Source of the DNA: Streptomyces sp. NBC_00344 | Lineage (GTDB): Bacteria > Actinomycetota > Actinomycetes > Streptomycetales > Streptomycetaceae | Assembly (NCBI RefSeq): GCF_036088315.1 | Contig: NZ_CP107996.1 | Coordinates: forward strand, 2,994,501-3,058,500 | DNA length: 64,000 bases | Direction of reading: 5' to 3' | In this document: positions 45,801 through 54,085 of the stretch, piece by piece | How positions within the stretch are numbered: position 1 is the first letter of the stretch | Layout: each line of letters starts with the position of its first letter | Notes under the pieces: model-generated | Database searches by the model: none | What the model saw: only the letters and a program-made list of their open reading frames with translations | What the model was told of the DNA's origin: nothing | Position numbers and translations under genes: made by a program

Positions 45801-48800
45801 GAGCTGCCGCTCCAGCGGGGTGCGCGGCGCGGTGTGCTCGGTGTGTGCGAACGCGTCGCGGTCCGGGGCGGGCAGCGCCCTGCGGTCGAGCTTGCCGTTG
45901 CTGGTGAGCGGGATGCGGTCGAGGACCGTGAAGGACGCGGGGACCATGTACTCGGGCAGCCGCTCGTCCAGGTGGGCACGGAGTGCGGCCGTGTCGACCT
46001 CGGGTCCGTCCGTGCCGACGACGTACGCGGCGAGCGCGCCGTCGCCGCCGGTGCCGTGCAGCACGACGACGGTCTCCTGAACGGCCGGGTGCTGACCGAG
46101 GACGTGCTGGATCTCGCCAAGTTCGACGCGGTAACCGCGGATCTTCACCTGGTGGTCGATCCGGCCGAGGAACTCCAGCGCCCCGTCGGCGCGGAACTGC
46201 GCGAGGTCGCCGGTGCGGTAGAGCCGGGAGCCGCTCTCGCCGTACGGGTCGGGCACGAAGCGTTCGGCGGAGAGGCCGGGCCTGCCGAGGTAGCCGCGGG
46301 CCAGGACGATCCCGCCGATGTACACCTCGCCGGGCACCCCGACCGGCACCGGCTCCATCCACCGGTCCAAGACGTACATGGAGCTGTTCGGCACCGGCGT
46401 GCCCAGGGGCATGAGGTCCAGCTCGGGGATCTCGGGCAGCGGGGTGCCGGAGTTGCCGACGGATGCCTCGGTGGGGCCGTACTCGGCGGCCAGCGGAGTG
46501 CCCTGAGATCCGGCGAGTTCGCGCCAGCGGAGCGCGAGGCGGGAGCTGAAGCTGTCGCCGGCGCCGATCACCAGACCGGCGAGCGAGGCCGCCTGCTCGC
46601 CGGTCAACTGGTGGGTGAGCAGATCGATATGGCCAGGCGTGAGCTTGATGAACGAGAATGGTCCGGCCGCGGCGAGTTCCCGGCCGAGCTCATCGGACGG
46701 CATGTCCTGCGGCAACAGATGCACGGTCTGACCGAGCAGCAGCGGCGCGAACAGGTCGGGCAGGCCCAGGTCGAAGGAGATCGACGAGAAGACGGGGGCG
46801 CCGCCGGTGCCGTGTGCCCCGTACGCCTCGGAGGTCCACAGCAGGTAGTTGGCGACACCGATGTGCGGTACCAGGACGCCCTTGGGTGAGCCGGTCGAGC
46901 CCGACGTGTACATAACGTACGCGAGGCTGTCCCCGTCGCAGAGTGGGGCGGGCCGGGTGTCCGGCTGCGCCTCTACGGCGGCGCGGTCGGCCTCGCGGTC
47001 GAGGACCAGGAGGGTGCCGTCGTGGACATCCGCCAGCTCGGTGGCGTACGGGCCGCTGGTGACGACGAGGCGGGCGCCTGTGTCGTCGAGCATGTAGCGC
47101 AGCCGCGCCCCGTGCACGGACGGGTCGAGTGGCAGGTAGCCGGCGCCGGACTTCCAGACGCCGAGCAGCGTGGGCACCAGGTCGACGCCACGGTCGAGGC
47201 GGACGCCGACGAGGGTTTCGGGGCCCGCGCCGAGAGCGCGCAGCCGGTGGGCGATGCGGTTGGCCCGTTGGTCGAGCTCGGCGTAGGTGAGCTTGCCGTC
47301 GCGGTGGCTGACGGCGACCGCGTCCGGGGTCGCCGTGGCCTGCTCCTCGATGAGCCGGTACACCGGCAGTTCGGGCGCGGTGCCCGGCGTGGCGCCCAGC
47401 TCGACGAGGAGCCGGTGGCGTTCCGTCGCGGGCAGGAAGGCGACGGTGGCGTCGCCGTCGGGACCGCCGGCCATCGCGACGAGGACCTGCCGGTACATGT
47501 CGACGAGGCGCTCGGCGTTGTCGGGGCTGATCAGGTCGGTGTGGCTGGACAGGTTGACGTATCCGCCGCTGGCGACGACGGTCAGGTCGAACTCGTTGGC
47601 GGCGCCGCCCGCGCTGGCCTTGCTGTCGACGGAGTCCGAGTCGACCTGGTGGAAGTCCAGGTACTCGAAGACGACGGACAGCAGCCGGTCGCCGGTGCCG
47701 GCCGGGCTCGCGCCGCGCTGGATCGCCGGCAGCGGGTAGCGGCGGTGCCCCCAGGTCTCGGTCTCCCGCGCGAAGGTACGCGTGACCAGCTCGCGCCAGG
47801 TGCGCGCCGAGCCGTCGGCCGGGAACGGCACGCTGTTGAGGTGCATGCCCAGCACACGATCGGCACCGGGCGCCTCGAGACGGCTGTGGGTGACCAGACC
47901 TGTGTGGAAGGACGGTTCGGCCGTCAGGGAGCTCAGCACCTTCAAGTGGGCCGCGAGAAGCACCGACTTGAGCGATGCACCGCAGCCGACGGCGAGGCGC
48001 CGCAGCCGCTCCTCCAGGTCGTGGAAGGAGACCTGCAGCCGGTAGGGCTCGCCCTTGGTGCCGGGTTGACCCCATGCGGCAGGCAGCGTGAACGGCGCGT
48101 GGTCGGAGGTGGTGCGCTGCCAGAACTCCAGGTCCTCGGCACTGTCCAGCGCCTCGAGCTCGGCGGCGACGTAGTCCGCATACCGCACCGACGGGGCATC
48201 GTACGCAGGCAATGGCTCGCCGTCCCGTATGAACCGGTAGGTCTTCAGCAGCTCCATCAGCAGGGAGTTGAGGCTCCAGCCGTCGGTGATGGCGTGGCAC
48301 TGGGTGAACGTGATCCGCCACGCCTCATCCGACTCCACGTGCACGGTGACCCGCAGCAGCGGCGCATCCGCCAGGTCGAACGGCCTGCCGCGCTCCTCGT
48401 CGATGAAGTCGAGCCCGGCCTTGCGCAGCCTCTCCTCGTCGAGGCCACGCAGGTCGTGCAGCGCGAGCGGGATCTCCGCGTGGGCGTGCACCAGCTGGAG
48501 AGGCTGGGAGAACTCGGTCAGCGCGACCGACGTCCTCAGGATCTCGTGCCGCCCTGCGACGATGTCGAGCGCGCCGCGCAGCGCGCCCGGGGAGAACGGG
48601 CGCTCATCGGGGATCCGGAAGTTGGACACCGAATGGTAGGCGTTCCGCTCGGCATGGTTGAGCATCTCGACGATCATGCCGGTCTGCACCTGCGACAGCG
48701 GATACGCGTCGAGGACGCCCTCCGGGAGCCGGTCGCGGTCCTCGGCGCCGATCAGTTCGTACGCGGCGACGGTGCGGACGAGGGTGGCGTCCGGCTCCTG

Positions 48801-50759
48801 CCCGGCGAGCGACTCTGCGAGCCCGGCGACCGTGCCGGCTTCGAAGATGGAGCGGATGCTGACGTCGAACCCGGCCTCGCGCAGCGCGCCCGCGAGCCGC
48901 ACGGCACGCATGGAGTCCCCGCCGAGGTCGAAGAAGTTGTCCTCGACGCCGACGGTGTCGCGGCCCAGCGTGGTCGCCCACACGGCGGCGACGCGCTCCT
49001 CCAGCGGCGTGCGCGGCGCGACGTGCGCGGCGCCCTTCTTCGGACGGGTGGCCCGGGGACGGTCGACGATCTCCAGGGTGCCGTCGGCGAGGTAACGGGC
49101 GCGCAGGCCGTCGACGCAGGTGACCGGCCCCAGGTAGACGTCTCCGGGCACGCCTGTCGGGGCGAGGTCGCCGCGGCCGTCGAGCACCCGGACCGTCAGA
49201 CGCTCCGGCAGGGCGCCGGTGAACGTGTCGAGGACGGCGCGGATGTCGTCGGCTGCACGGGCTGCGTCGTTCCAGACGGCGAGCCGCTCGCGCTCAGCCG
49301 CGGGCAGCAGGTCGACGGCCGTGACCAGGGTCTCCGGGTCGGCGGTGACCGCGTCGAGCAGCCGTGCGAAGTGGGCGGCCATGCGCTCGACGGTCGCGCC
49401 GTCGTAGAGCGAGGTGGAGTACGAAAGCCGGGCCCGGAGAGGGCCCGTCGCCGCCTGCTCCACGTTCAGGGTGAGGTCGAACCGGGCGACCCGGTCGTCC
49501 ATCAGCGACGTGGTGTCAAGACCCGGCAGGTCGAAGGCGGCATCCCGGCTCTCGTGCAGCACGAACGCGGTCTGGAACAGCGGCGTACGCGACAGGTCGC
49601 GCGCGGGCTCCAGCTCGTCGACCACCTGCGCGAACGGCACCGCCTGGTGATCGAAGGCGTCGAGGACGGTGTCGCGTACGTGGGCCAGCAGCCCGGTGAA
49701 CGTGGGGTCGCCGTCCCAGCGGGCGCGCGCGACGAGCGTGTTGATGCCGTAGCCGAAAAGCCGCTGCAGCTCAGGCCTGGCGCGGCCGGACACGACGATG
49801 CCGACGGGGATGTCGGTGCGGTCGGCGTGCCGGGACAGCAGCCCCTGGAACGCGGCCAGGAGCACGGTGAAGAGCGTGGTGTCGTGCGTGCGGGCGAGCT
49901 CCTGGGCCCGGTCCGCGACCTCGGCGGGGATGTCGAAGGCGACGGAGTCACCGGACCAGGCGCGCACGGCGGGCCGTGGCCGGTCGGTGGGCAGCTCCAG
50001 CGGCTTCAGCTCCGCGAGCCGGTCACGCCAGTGGCCGAGCTCCTTCTCCAGCGTGCCGCCGCTCATCTCCTTCCGCTGCCAGGTGGCGAAGTCGGCGTAC
50101 TGGACGGAGAGTTCGGGCAGCTCTTCGACGGGCCCGACAGTGGCGGACCGGTAGAGCGTGCTCAGTTCATCGGCGAACACGCCGACCGACCAGGCATCGC
50201 AGGCGATGTGGTGGAAAGTAACGGTGAGCAGGTGCTCGTCGTCGGCGAGCCGGAACAACCGGGCCCGGGCGGGCCATTCACGGCCGAGGTCGACGGGTCG
50301 CGCGATCTCCTCGTCGACGAGCCCGCGCAGCCGCCGCACCCGCTCGTCACCGTCGAAGGCGCCGAGGTCGGTGACGGGCAGCCCGGCGGCACACGGCGCG
50401 TCGATCACCTGCCGTGCCCCGGCCTCGGTGCCGGGGGCGAGCTCGTAGCGGGTACGGAGGATCTCGTGCCGGGCGAGCAGCCGCTCCCACGCGTCGACGA
50501 GCGCGTCCGTGTCAAGGGTGCCGCGCAGCCGCAGCACCACGGGCACCAGGTATTCGCCGCTGTCCGGGGCGAGTTGGCTGAGAAACCACATCTGCTGCTG
50601 CCCGAAGGACAGCGGGAGCGGTCCGTTGCGGTCAACGGGTCGAATGGCCGACCTGCGGTTGCCGCGCTGGCCGGCGAGCCGGCGGCGCAGCAGTTCGTCA
50701 CGCAGCGAGTCGGTCTCCTGTCGGCCGTCCCGGCCTGTGTGCGTGCTGTCGACGCTCAT
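39867..50759 (-). CDS. NRPS-C: C-(A lost)-PCP-C-A-PCP-C-A-PCP-degenerate E-beta-lactamase/PBP-fold domain
   Basis: A 3630-aa multimodular synthetase, third and last of the line. Approximate positions: C1 40-480 (HHIACDAWS); only a vestige of an A domain at about 500-575; PCP1 Ser near 615; C2 670-1110 (CHAITDG); A2 1140-1640; PCP2 Ser near 1674; C3 1735-2170 (CHAITDG); A3 2200-2700; PCP3 Ser near 2736. An epimerase-like domain at 2800-3225 has HGTAADE in place of HHxxxDG. After a Gly/Asp-rich linker, a class C beta-lactamase-type domain fills 3270-3630 (SITK near 3321, HGG near 3558, but LNN where YxN is expected). By-eye codes: A2 DLPKIAEVGK (unassigned), A3 DLTKLAEIGK (Asn-like). It starts inside the NRPS-B stop codon. 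Confidence 0.93.
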   Translation of the reverse strand: MSVDSTHTGRDGRQETDSLRDELLRRRLAGQRGNRRSAIRPVDRNGPLPLSFGQQQMWFLSQLAPDSGEYLVPVVLRLRGTLDTDALVDAWERLLARHEILRTRYELAPGTEAGARQVIDAPCAAGLPVTDLGAFDGDERVRRLRGLVDEEIARPVDLGREWPARARLFRLADDEHLLTVTFHHIACDAWSVGVFADELSTLYRSATVGPVEELPELSVQYADFATWQRKEMSGGTLEKELGHWRDRLAELKPLELPTDRPRPAVRAWSGDSVAFDIPAEVADRAQELARTHDTTLFTVLLAAFQGLLSRHADRTDIPVGIVVSGRARPELQRLFGYGINTLVARARWDGDPTFTGLLAHVRDTVLDAFDHQAVPFAQVVDELEPARDLSRTPLFQTAFVLHESRDAAFDLPGLDTTSLMDDRVARFDLTLNVEQAATGPLRARLSYSTSLYDGATVERMAAHFARLLDAVTADPETLVTAVDLLPAAERERLAVWNDAARAADDIRAVLDTFTGALPERLTVRVLDGRGDLAPTGVPGDVYLGPVTCVDGLRARYLADGTLEIVDRPRATRPKKGAAHVAPRTPLEERVAAVWATTLGRDTVGVEDNFFDLGGDSMRAVRLAGALREAGFDVSIRSIFEAGTVAGLAESLAGQEPDATLVRTVAAYELIGAEDRDRLPEGVLDAYPLSQVQTGMIVEMLNHAERNAYHSVSNFRIPDERPFSPGALRGALDIVAGRHEILRTSVALTEFSQPLQLVHAHAEIPLALHDLRGLDEERLRKAGLDFIDEERGRPFDLADAPLLRVTVHVESDEAWRITFTQCHAITDGWSLNSLLMELLKTYRFIRDGEPLPAYDAPSVRYADYVAAELEALDSAEDLEFWQRTTSDHAPFTLPAAWGQPGTKGEPYRLQVSFHDLEERLRRLAVGCGASLKSVLLAAHLKVLSSLTAEPSFHTGLVTHSRLEAPGADRVLGMHLNSVPFPADGSARTWRELVTRTFARETETWGHRRYPLPAIQRGASPAGTGDRLLSVVFEYLDFHQVDSDSVDSKASAGGAANEFDLTVVASGGYVNLSSHTDLISPDNAERLVDMYRQVLVAMAGGPDGDATVAFLPATERHRLLVELGATPGTAPELPVYRLIEEQATATPDAVAVSHRDGKLTYAELDQRANRIAHRLRALGAGPETLVGVRLDRGVDLVPTLLGVWKSGAGYLPLDPSVHGARLRYMLDDTGARLVVTSGPYATELADVHDGTLLVLDREADRAAVEAQPDTRPAPLCDGDSLAYVMYTSGSTGSPKGVLVPHIGVANYLLWTSEAYGAHGTGGAPVFSSISFDLGLPDLFAPLLLGQTVHLLPQDMPSDELGRELAAAGPFSFIKLTPGHIDLLTHQLTGEQAASLAGLVIGAGDSFSSRLALRWRELAGSQGTPLAAEYGPTEASVGNSGTPLPEIPELDLMPLGTPVPNSSMYVLDRWMEPVPVGVPGEVYIGGIVLARGYLGRPGLSAERFVPDPYGESGSRLYRTGDLAQFRADGALEFLGRIDHQVKIRGYRVELGEIQHVLGQHPAVQETVVVLHGTGGDGALAAYVVGTDGPEVDTAALRAHLDERLPEYMVPASFTVLDRIPLTSNGKLDRRALPAPDRDAFAHTEHTAPRTPLERQLAGVWAGILGIDDIGVHDRFFDLGGDSMRAVRMAGVLREAGFDVGIREIFEAGTVARLAEGLAGQDTGRDLTRTTAPYELITAADRAALPDDVLDAYPLSQVQTGMIVEMLNHTERNAYHSVTGFRIPDERPFSFPALRKALDTVVARHEILRTSIALTDYAQPLQLVHARAEIPLALHDLRGLDEQQQQQAGLDFIADERGRPFDLAAAPLMRVNVHLESDRAWRITFTQCHAITDGWSYHTLLMQLLEVYRHIRDGEPVPPYDLPAVRYADVVAAELEALEDGKHQTYWQDVVSRHTPFALPDGWGQDGPDEVFHVRVPFHDLEEPLRKLANECGASLKTVVLAAHLKVLSSLTPEPFFHAGLVTHARLEASGGDRVLGMHLNSVPFPADRSARTWRELVARTFARETRTWGHRRYPLPAIQRLVGSGDRLVSVTFNFLDFHQVDESVDMAGGFGVGGNEFAMSVFAIHGHLVLGSRSQNISRANAERMAAMYRQVFEAIAENPDGDATASFLPEPERTRLLTEWNDTGVDWPAGSVVDVIEEAAERTPDAPAVISGDRRLTFRELDERANRIAHRLIALGVGADTLVGVHLDRGPDLVPALLGVWKAGAAYLPLDPANPADRLAHMLADSGVRVLVAQSTLAGAAGGHDTVRLDLDLAQDAIAAESAARPARTSDPDHLAYVIYTSGSTGLPKGVMVTQRGLANHLRWAARDLTADEGGAPLFSSIAFDLPATNLYVPLMTGRPVTVLPASTAPGDLGRELVQAGPYGFIKLTPGHLDLLTHQLGSDELPKLARRILVAGEALQPRTANHYVAALGAGRLINEYGPTETSIGATVHPVDEKQSGTAPLGHALPNTSTHVLNAWLEPVPVGVPGEVFIGGVGLARGYLGRAALTAERFVPDPYGENGSRLYRTGDLGRFRTDGALEFLGRIDDQVKIRGYRVELGEIQHVLENHPAVREAVVVLHRNDDGDASLAAYLVATDSTAATADTTRATVDTAALREHLAGRLPEYMVPASYTVLEQIPLTSNGKLDRRALPEPDRGATSRTEHTAPRTPTEKRLAAVWADVLGLGTIGADDNFFDLGGHSILAVRMLAAAREAGVPLAVWMIYQAGSLAEMAALADRTEGPAVEEPGAGVGGSAGTAAAGQTEAGTDDAELLQLLPVQLRTDDEAPADRTLRLTLGRRPDADLLAQALAAVVAHHDALRLRLDLHPGRRGGTVAPDESASLLDAVSLAHVAADERSAALTAAVADARRRLDPVAGPVVQAVLFDVGEDRLLDTEVLAELWIVVHGTAADEASLTVLTEDLNIAYERLVSGKTVELPTVATPLRQWARRLAAEAVSPEVLDQASAWLNRRPGAALPRDRAEARTATAHTVTTMLPGGPTAALLAGQDPEAAVLAALGRVLGRWAGSDRLDIALRHDPRQDDTALARTVGPLTDSVPVGLWLPRGRELPQLLRSVARQLTALPMPRYGYGLLRDGVADPDAAAELRSQPHPEVGFALTHVPDRQAGETFLAHAAGGVSDDTGRLLDVEAIVSGGQLYVRWTHRGDVHDPVTVRRLADEHLAELTELVGDGDDDGGAGGGTGGGSDGPGGGSGGGRGAPGGSNTPAVRQPAASGVSEVMAEHGIPGATVAVIRGGELVSVESHGVLDARGRQPVTPDTLFAAASITKHLTTFTLLRLIAERGLDLDDDVNRHLVNWRVPAGGRPVTLRHLVSNLAGFAEPSPARRSGYDTDEPWPTVLDILHGRAPAEGGPARREFAPGARFRLNNVHYLILQQAMEDLTGETFPEVVRRLVFAPLGMRDSGVTPDHPETSGKPVAHGHDLKGDPLPGGRRVYPESAARGLWTTAADLAKLVLAVRDSAIGREGALVSQNLVQQMLTPHSDRPYGWGTIIDDTGVDLEFGHGGQATGYQAMFGIRANAGDGTVVLTNSVHGRSLVTHLMANGWTDSGRLAGFWQRAMGEAEAREQRQEGARRS
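45466..45528. repeat. Copy 1 of an identical segment shared by two NRPS-C modules
   Basis: A 63-bp stretch in the second C-A-PCP module is identical to 48655-48717. The offset, 3189 bp, equals one module length. Flanking sequence on both sides is also very similar, so this marks a duplicated or gene-converted module. Confidence 0.8.
48655..48717. repeat. Copy 2 of an identical segment shared by two NRPS-C modules
   Basis: Identical to 45466-45528. It lies at the start of the first of the two similar condensation domains (the DAYPLSQVQTGMIVEML region). Confidence 0.8.
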
Positions 50760-53700
50760 GCCTTGTACTCCCTCGCCGCTGTGCAGCCGTCGTCGAATGG
50801 GGGCCCGGTGCGGGTGTCGGTGTCCGGGCCCGGTACGGCCCGGTCCGCGGCGAGAACCGCCGCGGCGAGACCGCTGATCGTCAGTCGTTCGAAGAGCGCG
50901 GACACGGGCAGGTCGATCGCGAACTCGCGGCGGATCCGCATGAGCATCCGGACGACCGACAGGGACCGTGCGCCGTGCTGCGACACGTTGTCGTCGGGGC
51001 CGAGACCGCGCAGCCCGAGCACCTCGGCGCAGAGCGCGGCCACGCGGGCCTCCGTGGGATTGCTGGGGCGACGGGCCGCCCCCTGTTCGGCGCCCGGCGC
51101 CGGGAGGGCACCGAGGTCGACCTTGCCGCTGACGCTCAGCGGCACCCGCGGGATGGCCACGAACGCGGCCGGGATCATGTATCCGGGCAGCTTGGCCGCG
51201 AGGTGGCGGCGCAGCGCCGACACGTCGGTCCGGCCCGCGGCGACCACATAGGCGATGAGCCGTTTGGTGCCGGGGCTCGATTCGCGGACCACGATCACTG
51301 CGTCCCGGATCGCCGGATGCTCGGTCAACACCGCGCGGACCTCGCCGAGTTCAATGCGGTGGCCGCTGATCTTCACCTGGGTGTCGATCCGGCCCAGGAA
51401 CTCGACGGTGCCGTCGGCGTACCGACGCGCCAGGTCGCCAGTGCGGTACAGGCGGGCGCCGGGGGTGCCGTGCGGGTCGGGCACGAAGCGGTCGGCGGTG
51501 AGTGCCGGGCGACCGTGATAGCCGCGGGCAAGCCCGGAACCACCGATGCACAGCTCTCCCGCGACGCCCGGCACAACCGGCTCCAGCGCCTGGTCCAGCA
51601 CATGGAGGGACTCACCGTTCAGCGGCTGCCCGAGCGCCATGCCTGCCGTTGCTCCGGCCTGTGCCTGAGCCGTCACCTGCGGACCCACCTGCCAGGAGGC
51701 GGACCAGATGGCCGTCTCCGTCGGCCCGTAGACATTGGTGAGGGCCTTGACCCTGGAGCGCAACTCCCCGGCGAGCCGGGCGGGCAATTCCTCGCCCCCG
51801 GCGAGCGCGGTGACGGTGGGCCGGTCGAACCCGACGGCCAGCAGCAGCCGCCAGCCGGACGGGGTGGCCTGCACATGCGTCACCCGGTGCTCGTCGACGA
51901 GCCGCAGCAGCGCCGCAGGGTCCTTGGCCTGCGTGTCGTCCGCGAGAACCACGCGGCCGCCGGTGATCAACGGCAGGTACAGCTCCAGCCCGGAGATGTC
52001 GAAGGACACGGAGGTCGCGGCGAGCCAGTCACCCGTGTACTCCGGCTCGGCGAAGGAGTGCAGCAGCTGCGCGAGCGCACCGTGCGGAAGCATGACGCCC
52101 TTGGGGGTGCCCGTGGAACCGGAGGTGAAGATGACGTACGCGAGGTCGTCGGGGCCGTGGTGGGCGGCGGGCGCGTCGGAGGGTTGCCGTTCGACGGCAC
52201 CGAGTTCGGCGGTGGAGTCGAGGACGACGGCCCTCTCCGCGTACACGGCCGGGATACGCGACGTGAGCGCCGACTCGGTGAGGATGAGCGGCGCGTCGGT
52301 GACCGAGAGGATGTGGGCGAGCCGCTCGTCGGGCACGCTCGGGTCGAGCGGAACATAGGCGGCACCTGAGCGGAGAACACCGAGCAGCGCGGGGAGCAGC
52401 GCGGGCCCGCGATTCAGGAGTACGCCGACCAAGTCGCCCCGTCCGGCGCCGAGTCCGCGGAGTCGGTGGGCGATGCGGTTGGCGTGGGCGCCGAGGGTGC
52501 GGTAGTCGAGGGTGGTCTCCCCCGCAATGACCGCCACAGCGTCCGGGCTCTCGGCGGCCCGGACCGCGATCAGCTCCGGAACGAGCGGCTCACAGTGGCC
52601 GGCCCGGTGGGGGCCGCCCGCGGCGAGCACGTTCCGGGCGAGTGGGCCGGGCATCCGGCTCATGGCGGCATCCCCGTCCGGGTCATCGGCCATCGCGACG
52701 AGCACCTCCCGGTAGATCCCGGCCAGCAGCTCCGCGTGCGTTTCGTCGAGGGCGTCGTACGCCGCGTCCAGCACGAGCGCGTCCTTGAAGACCCGGACGA
52801 CGAGCGGGAACTCCGTGCCGTCGTGGTCGGGGCCGGCAGCGGGATCCGGATCGAAGAGGACGTCGGCAAGCCGGCCGGGGGTACGGGCCGCGCGGCGGAC
52901 GGCGGCCCACGGGTAGTGGCGGTACGGCTCGGTGTCCGACGCTCGGCGCTCGGTGGCGGCGACGAGCTCTCGCCAGGTGCCCGTTGCTTGGCGGTGGGGA
53001 AAGGGGACCGTGTTGCGGTACGAGCCGAGGGCGAGAGGGGCGAGCGCCACGGCGCCGGAACGGTTCGGGATTCCGGTGGTGGTGAACGCCGTGTCCGAGA
53101 GGACGGGGAGGCCGGCGGCGCTTGCCGTCCCCGTGCCGGACTGCTCCGGACGTCCGTCGTTCCGGACCGCGGTGTGGAAGGCCGCGTCCGGCGTCAGCGA
53201 CCCCAGTGCCCGCAGGTGCGCCGCGAGCAGGACCGCGCCCAGTGGCGTGCCGGCCCGGTCGCCGAGGGTGCGCAGCTCCTCCGACAGATCACCGAACGGA
53301 ACCCGCACGGTGTGCCGTCGCCCACGGTGGTCCGGCGTGCCCCAGCCCTCGGGCAGAAGCAGCGGCGCACAGGTGTCCGCGACGCGGCGCCAGTGGGCGC
53401 GCGGGGCCGGGTCGTCGAGGGCGGCGCGCTCGGCGGCCACGTACGCGGCGTACGGCACAGCGGGCGCGACGCCCCCGCTCCCGAACGCCTCCTTCTCGTA
53501 CGCCTCTTTCTCGTACACCGCCGCCAGCTCGCCCAACAGTCGTTCGGCACTGCCCGCGTCGAGCAGGGCCGGGCTGTAGGTGAGGACAAGGCGCAGCGCC
53601 GTGTCGGTCTCGAGCTGGGCGGCGAGCCGCAGCGGGGGAGCTGTCGGCAGCGGGACCTCGCGCTCGACGACCTCGTGCGCACCGAAGACAGCGGCGCGGC

Positions 53701-54085
53701 GCGGCTCGTCGAGGGCACGCAGGTCGTGCACGGACAGTGGGATCTCCGCTTCGGCGTGGACGAGTTGCAGCGGCACGCGATGGCGTTCGACGGCGAACGA
53801 GGTGCGCAGCGTGTCGTGCGCCGCCGTCAGTGCATGGAGGGCGCGCCGCAGGTCATGCAGCGCGAACGGGCGGCCGAGCACCTGGCGCCGCACCGCGATC
53901 AGGTTGCCGGTCGCGGGGGCCGGGGCGGTCAGGACGCGGGCCAGCGCGTCGGCCTGTGCCTCGGCGAGCGGGTAGGCGTCGACGAGTCCGTTGGGCAGGC
54001 CGCGCCGGTCGGCGCGGGAGAGCTGCGCGAAGCGGTCCACGGGCGGCGCGGCCGTGGCCGACGATCCGGTGAGGGCGATGCTCAT
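50756..54085 (-). CDS. NRPS-B: degenerate C - A (Gly) - PCP
   Basis: A 1109-aa single module. The C domain (about residues 15-470) belongs to the same group as C2 and C3 of NRPS-C (VDAYPLAEAQADALARVL), but its active-site motif reads SPALLDAG near residue 173, so both His of HHxxxDG are gone. The A domain (about 495-1000) is intact: FTSGSTGTPKGVM near 655, NVYGPTETAIWS, RYADGTVEFLGR and a Lys near SVSGKVDLGAL. By-eye code DILQLGVIWK differs at one position from the known Gly code. The carrier site reads HGARSLSV near 1040, with the phosphopantetheine Ser kept. ATGA overlaps link it to NRPS-A and NRPS-C. Confidence 0.92.
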   Translation of the reverse strand: MSIALTGSSATAAPPVDRFAQLSRADRRGLPNGLVDAYPLAEAQADALARVLTAPAPATGNLIAVRRQVLGRPFALHDLRRALHALTAAHDTLRTSFAVERHRVPLQLVHAEAEIPLSVHDLRALDEPRRAAVFGAHEVVEREVPLPTAPPLRLAAQLETDTALRLVLTYSPALLDAGSAERLLGELAAVYEKEAYEKEAFGSGGVAPAVPYAAYVAAERAALDDPAPRAHWRRVADTCAPLLLPEGWGTPDHRGRRHTVRVPFGDLSEELRTLGDRAGTPLGAVLLAAHLRALGSLTPDAAFHTAVRNDGRPEQSGTGTASAAGLPVLSDTAFTTTGIPNRSGAVALAPLALGSYRNTVPFPHRQATGTWRELVAATERRASDTEPYRHYPWAAVRRAARTPGRLADVLFDPDPAAGPDHDGTEFPLVVRVFKDALVLDAAYDALDETHAELLAGIYREVLVAMADDPDGDAAMSRMPGPLARNVLAAGGPHRAGHCEPLVPELIAVRAAESPDAVAVIAGETTLDYRTLGAHANRIAHRLRGLGAGRGDLVGVLLNRGPALLPALLGVLRSGAAYVPLDPSVPDERLAHILSVTDAPLILTESALTSRIPAVYAERAVVLDSTAELGAVERQPSDAPAAHHGPDDLAYVIFTSGSTGTPKGVMLPHGALAQLLHSFAEPEYTGDWLAATSVSFDISGLELYLPLITGGRVVLADDTQAKDPAALLRLVDEHRVTHVQATPSGWRLLLAVGFDRPTVTALAGGEELPARLAGELRSRVKALTNVYGPTETAIWSASWQVGPQVTAQAQAGATAGMALGQPLNGESLHVLDQALEPVVPGVAGELCIGGSGLARGYHGRPALTADRFVPDPHGTPGARLYRTGDLARRYADGTVEFLGRIDTQVKISGHRIELGEVRAVLTEHPAIRDAVIVVRESSPGTKRLIAYVVAAGRTDVSALRRHLAAKLPGYMIPAAFVAIPRVPLSVSGKVDLGALPAPGAEQGAARRPSNPTEARVAALCAEVLGLRGLGPDDNVSQHGARSLSVVRMLMRIRREFAIDLPVSALFERLTISGLAAAVLAADRAVPGPDTDTRTGPPFDDGCTAAREYKA

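Noticed and set aside
47022-51251. Plus-strand open frame of about 1400 codons opposite the NRPS genes, and a second of about 1200 codons at 54979-58659
   Set aside because: They are antisense to clear NRPS domains, have low-complexity Gly/Arg/Val/Gln-rich translations without any family motif, and arise from GC-rich codon bias.
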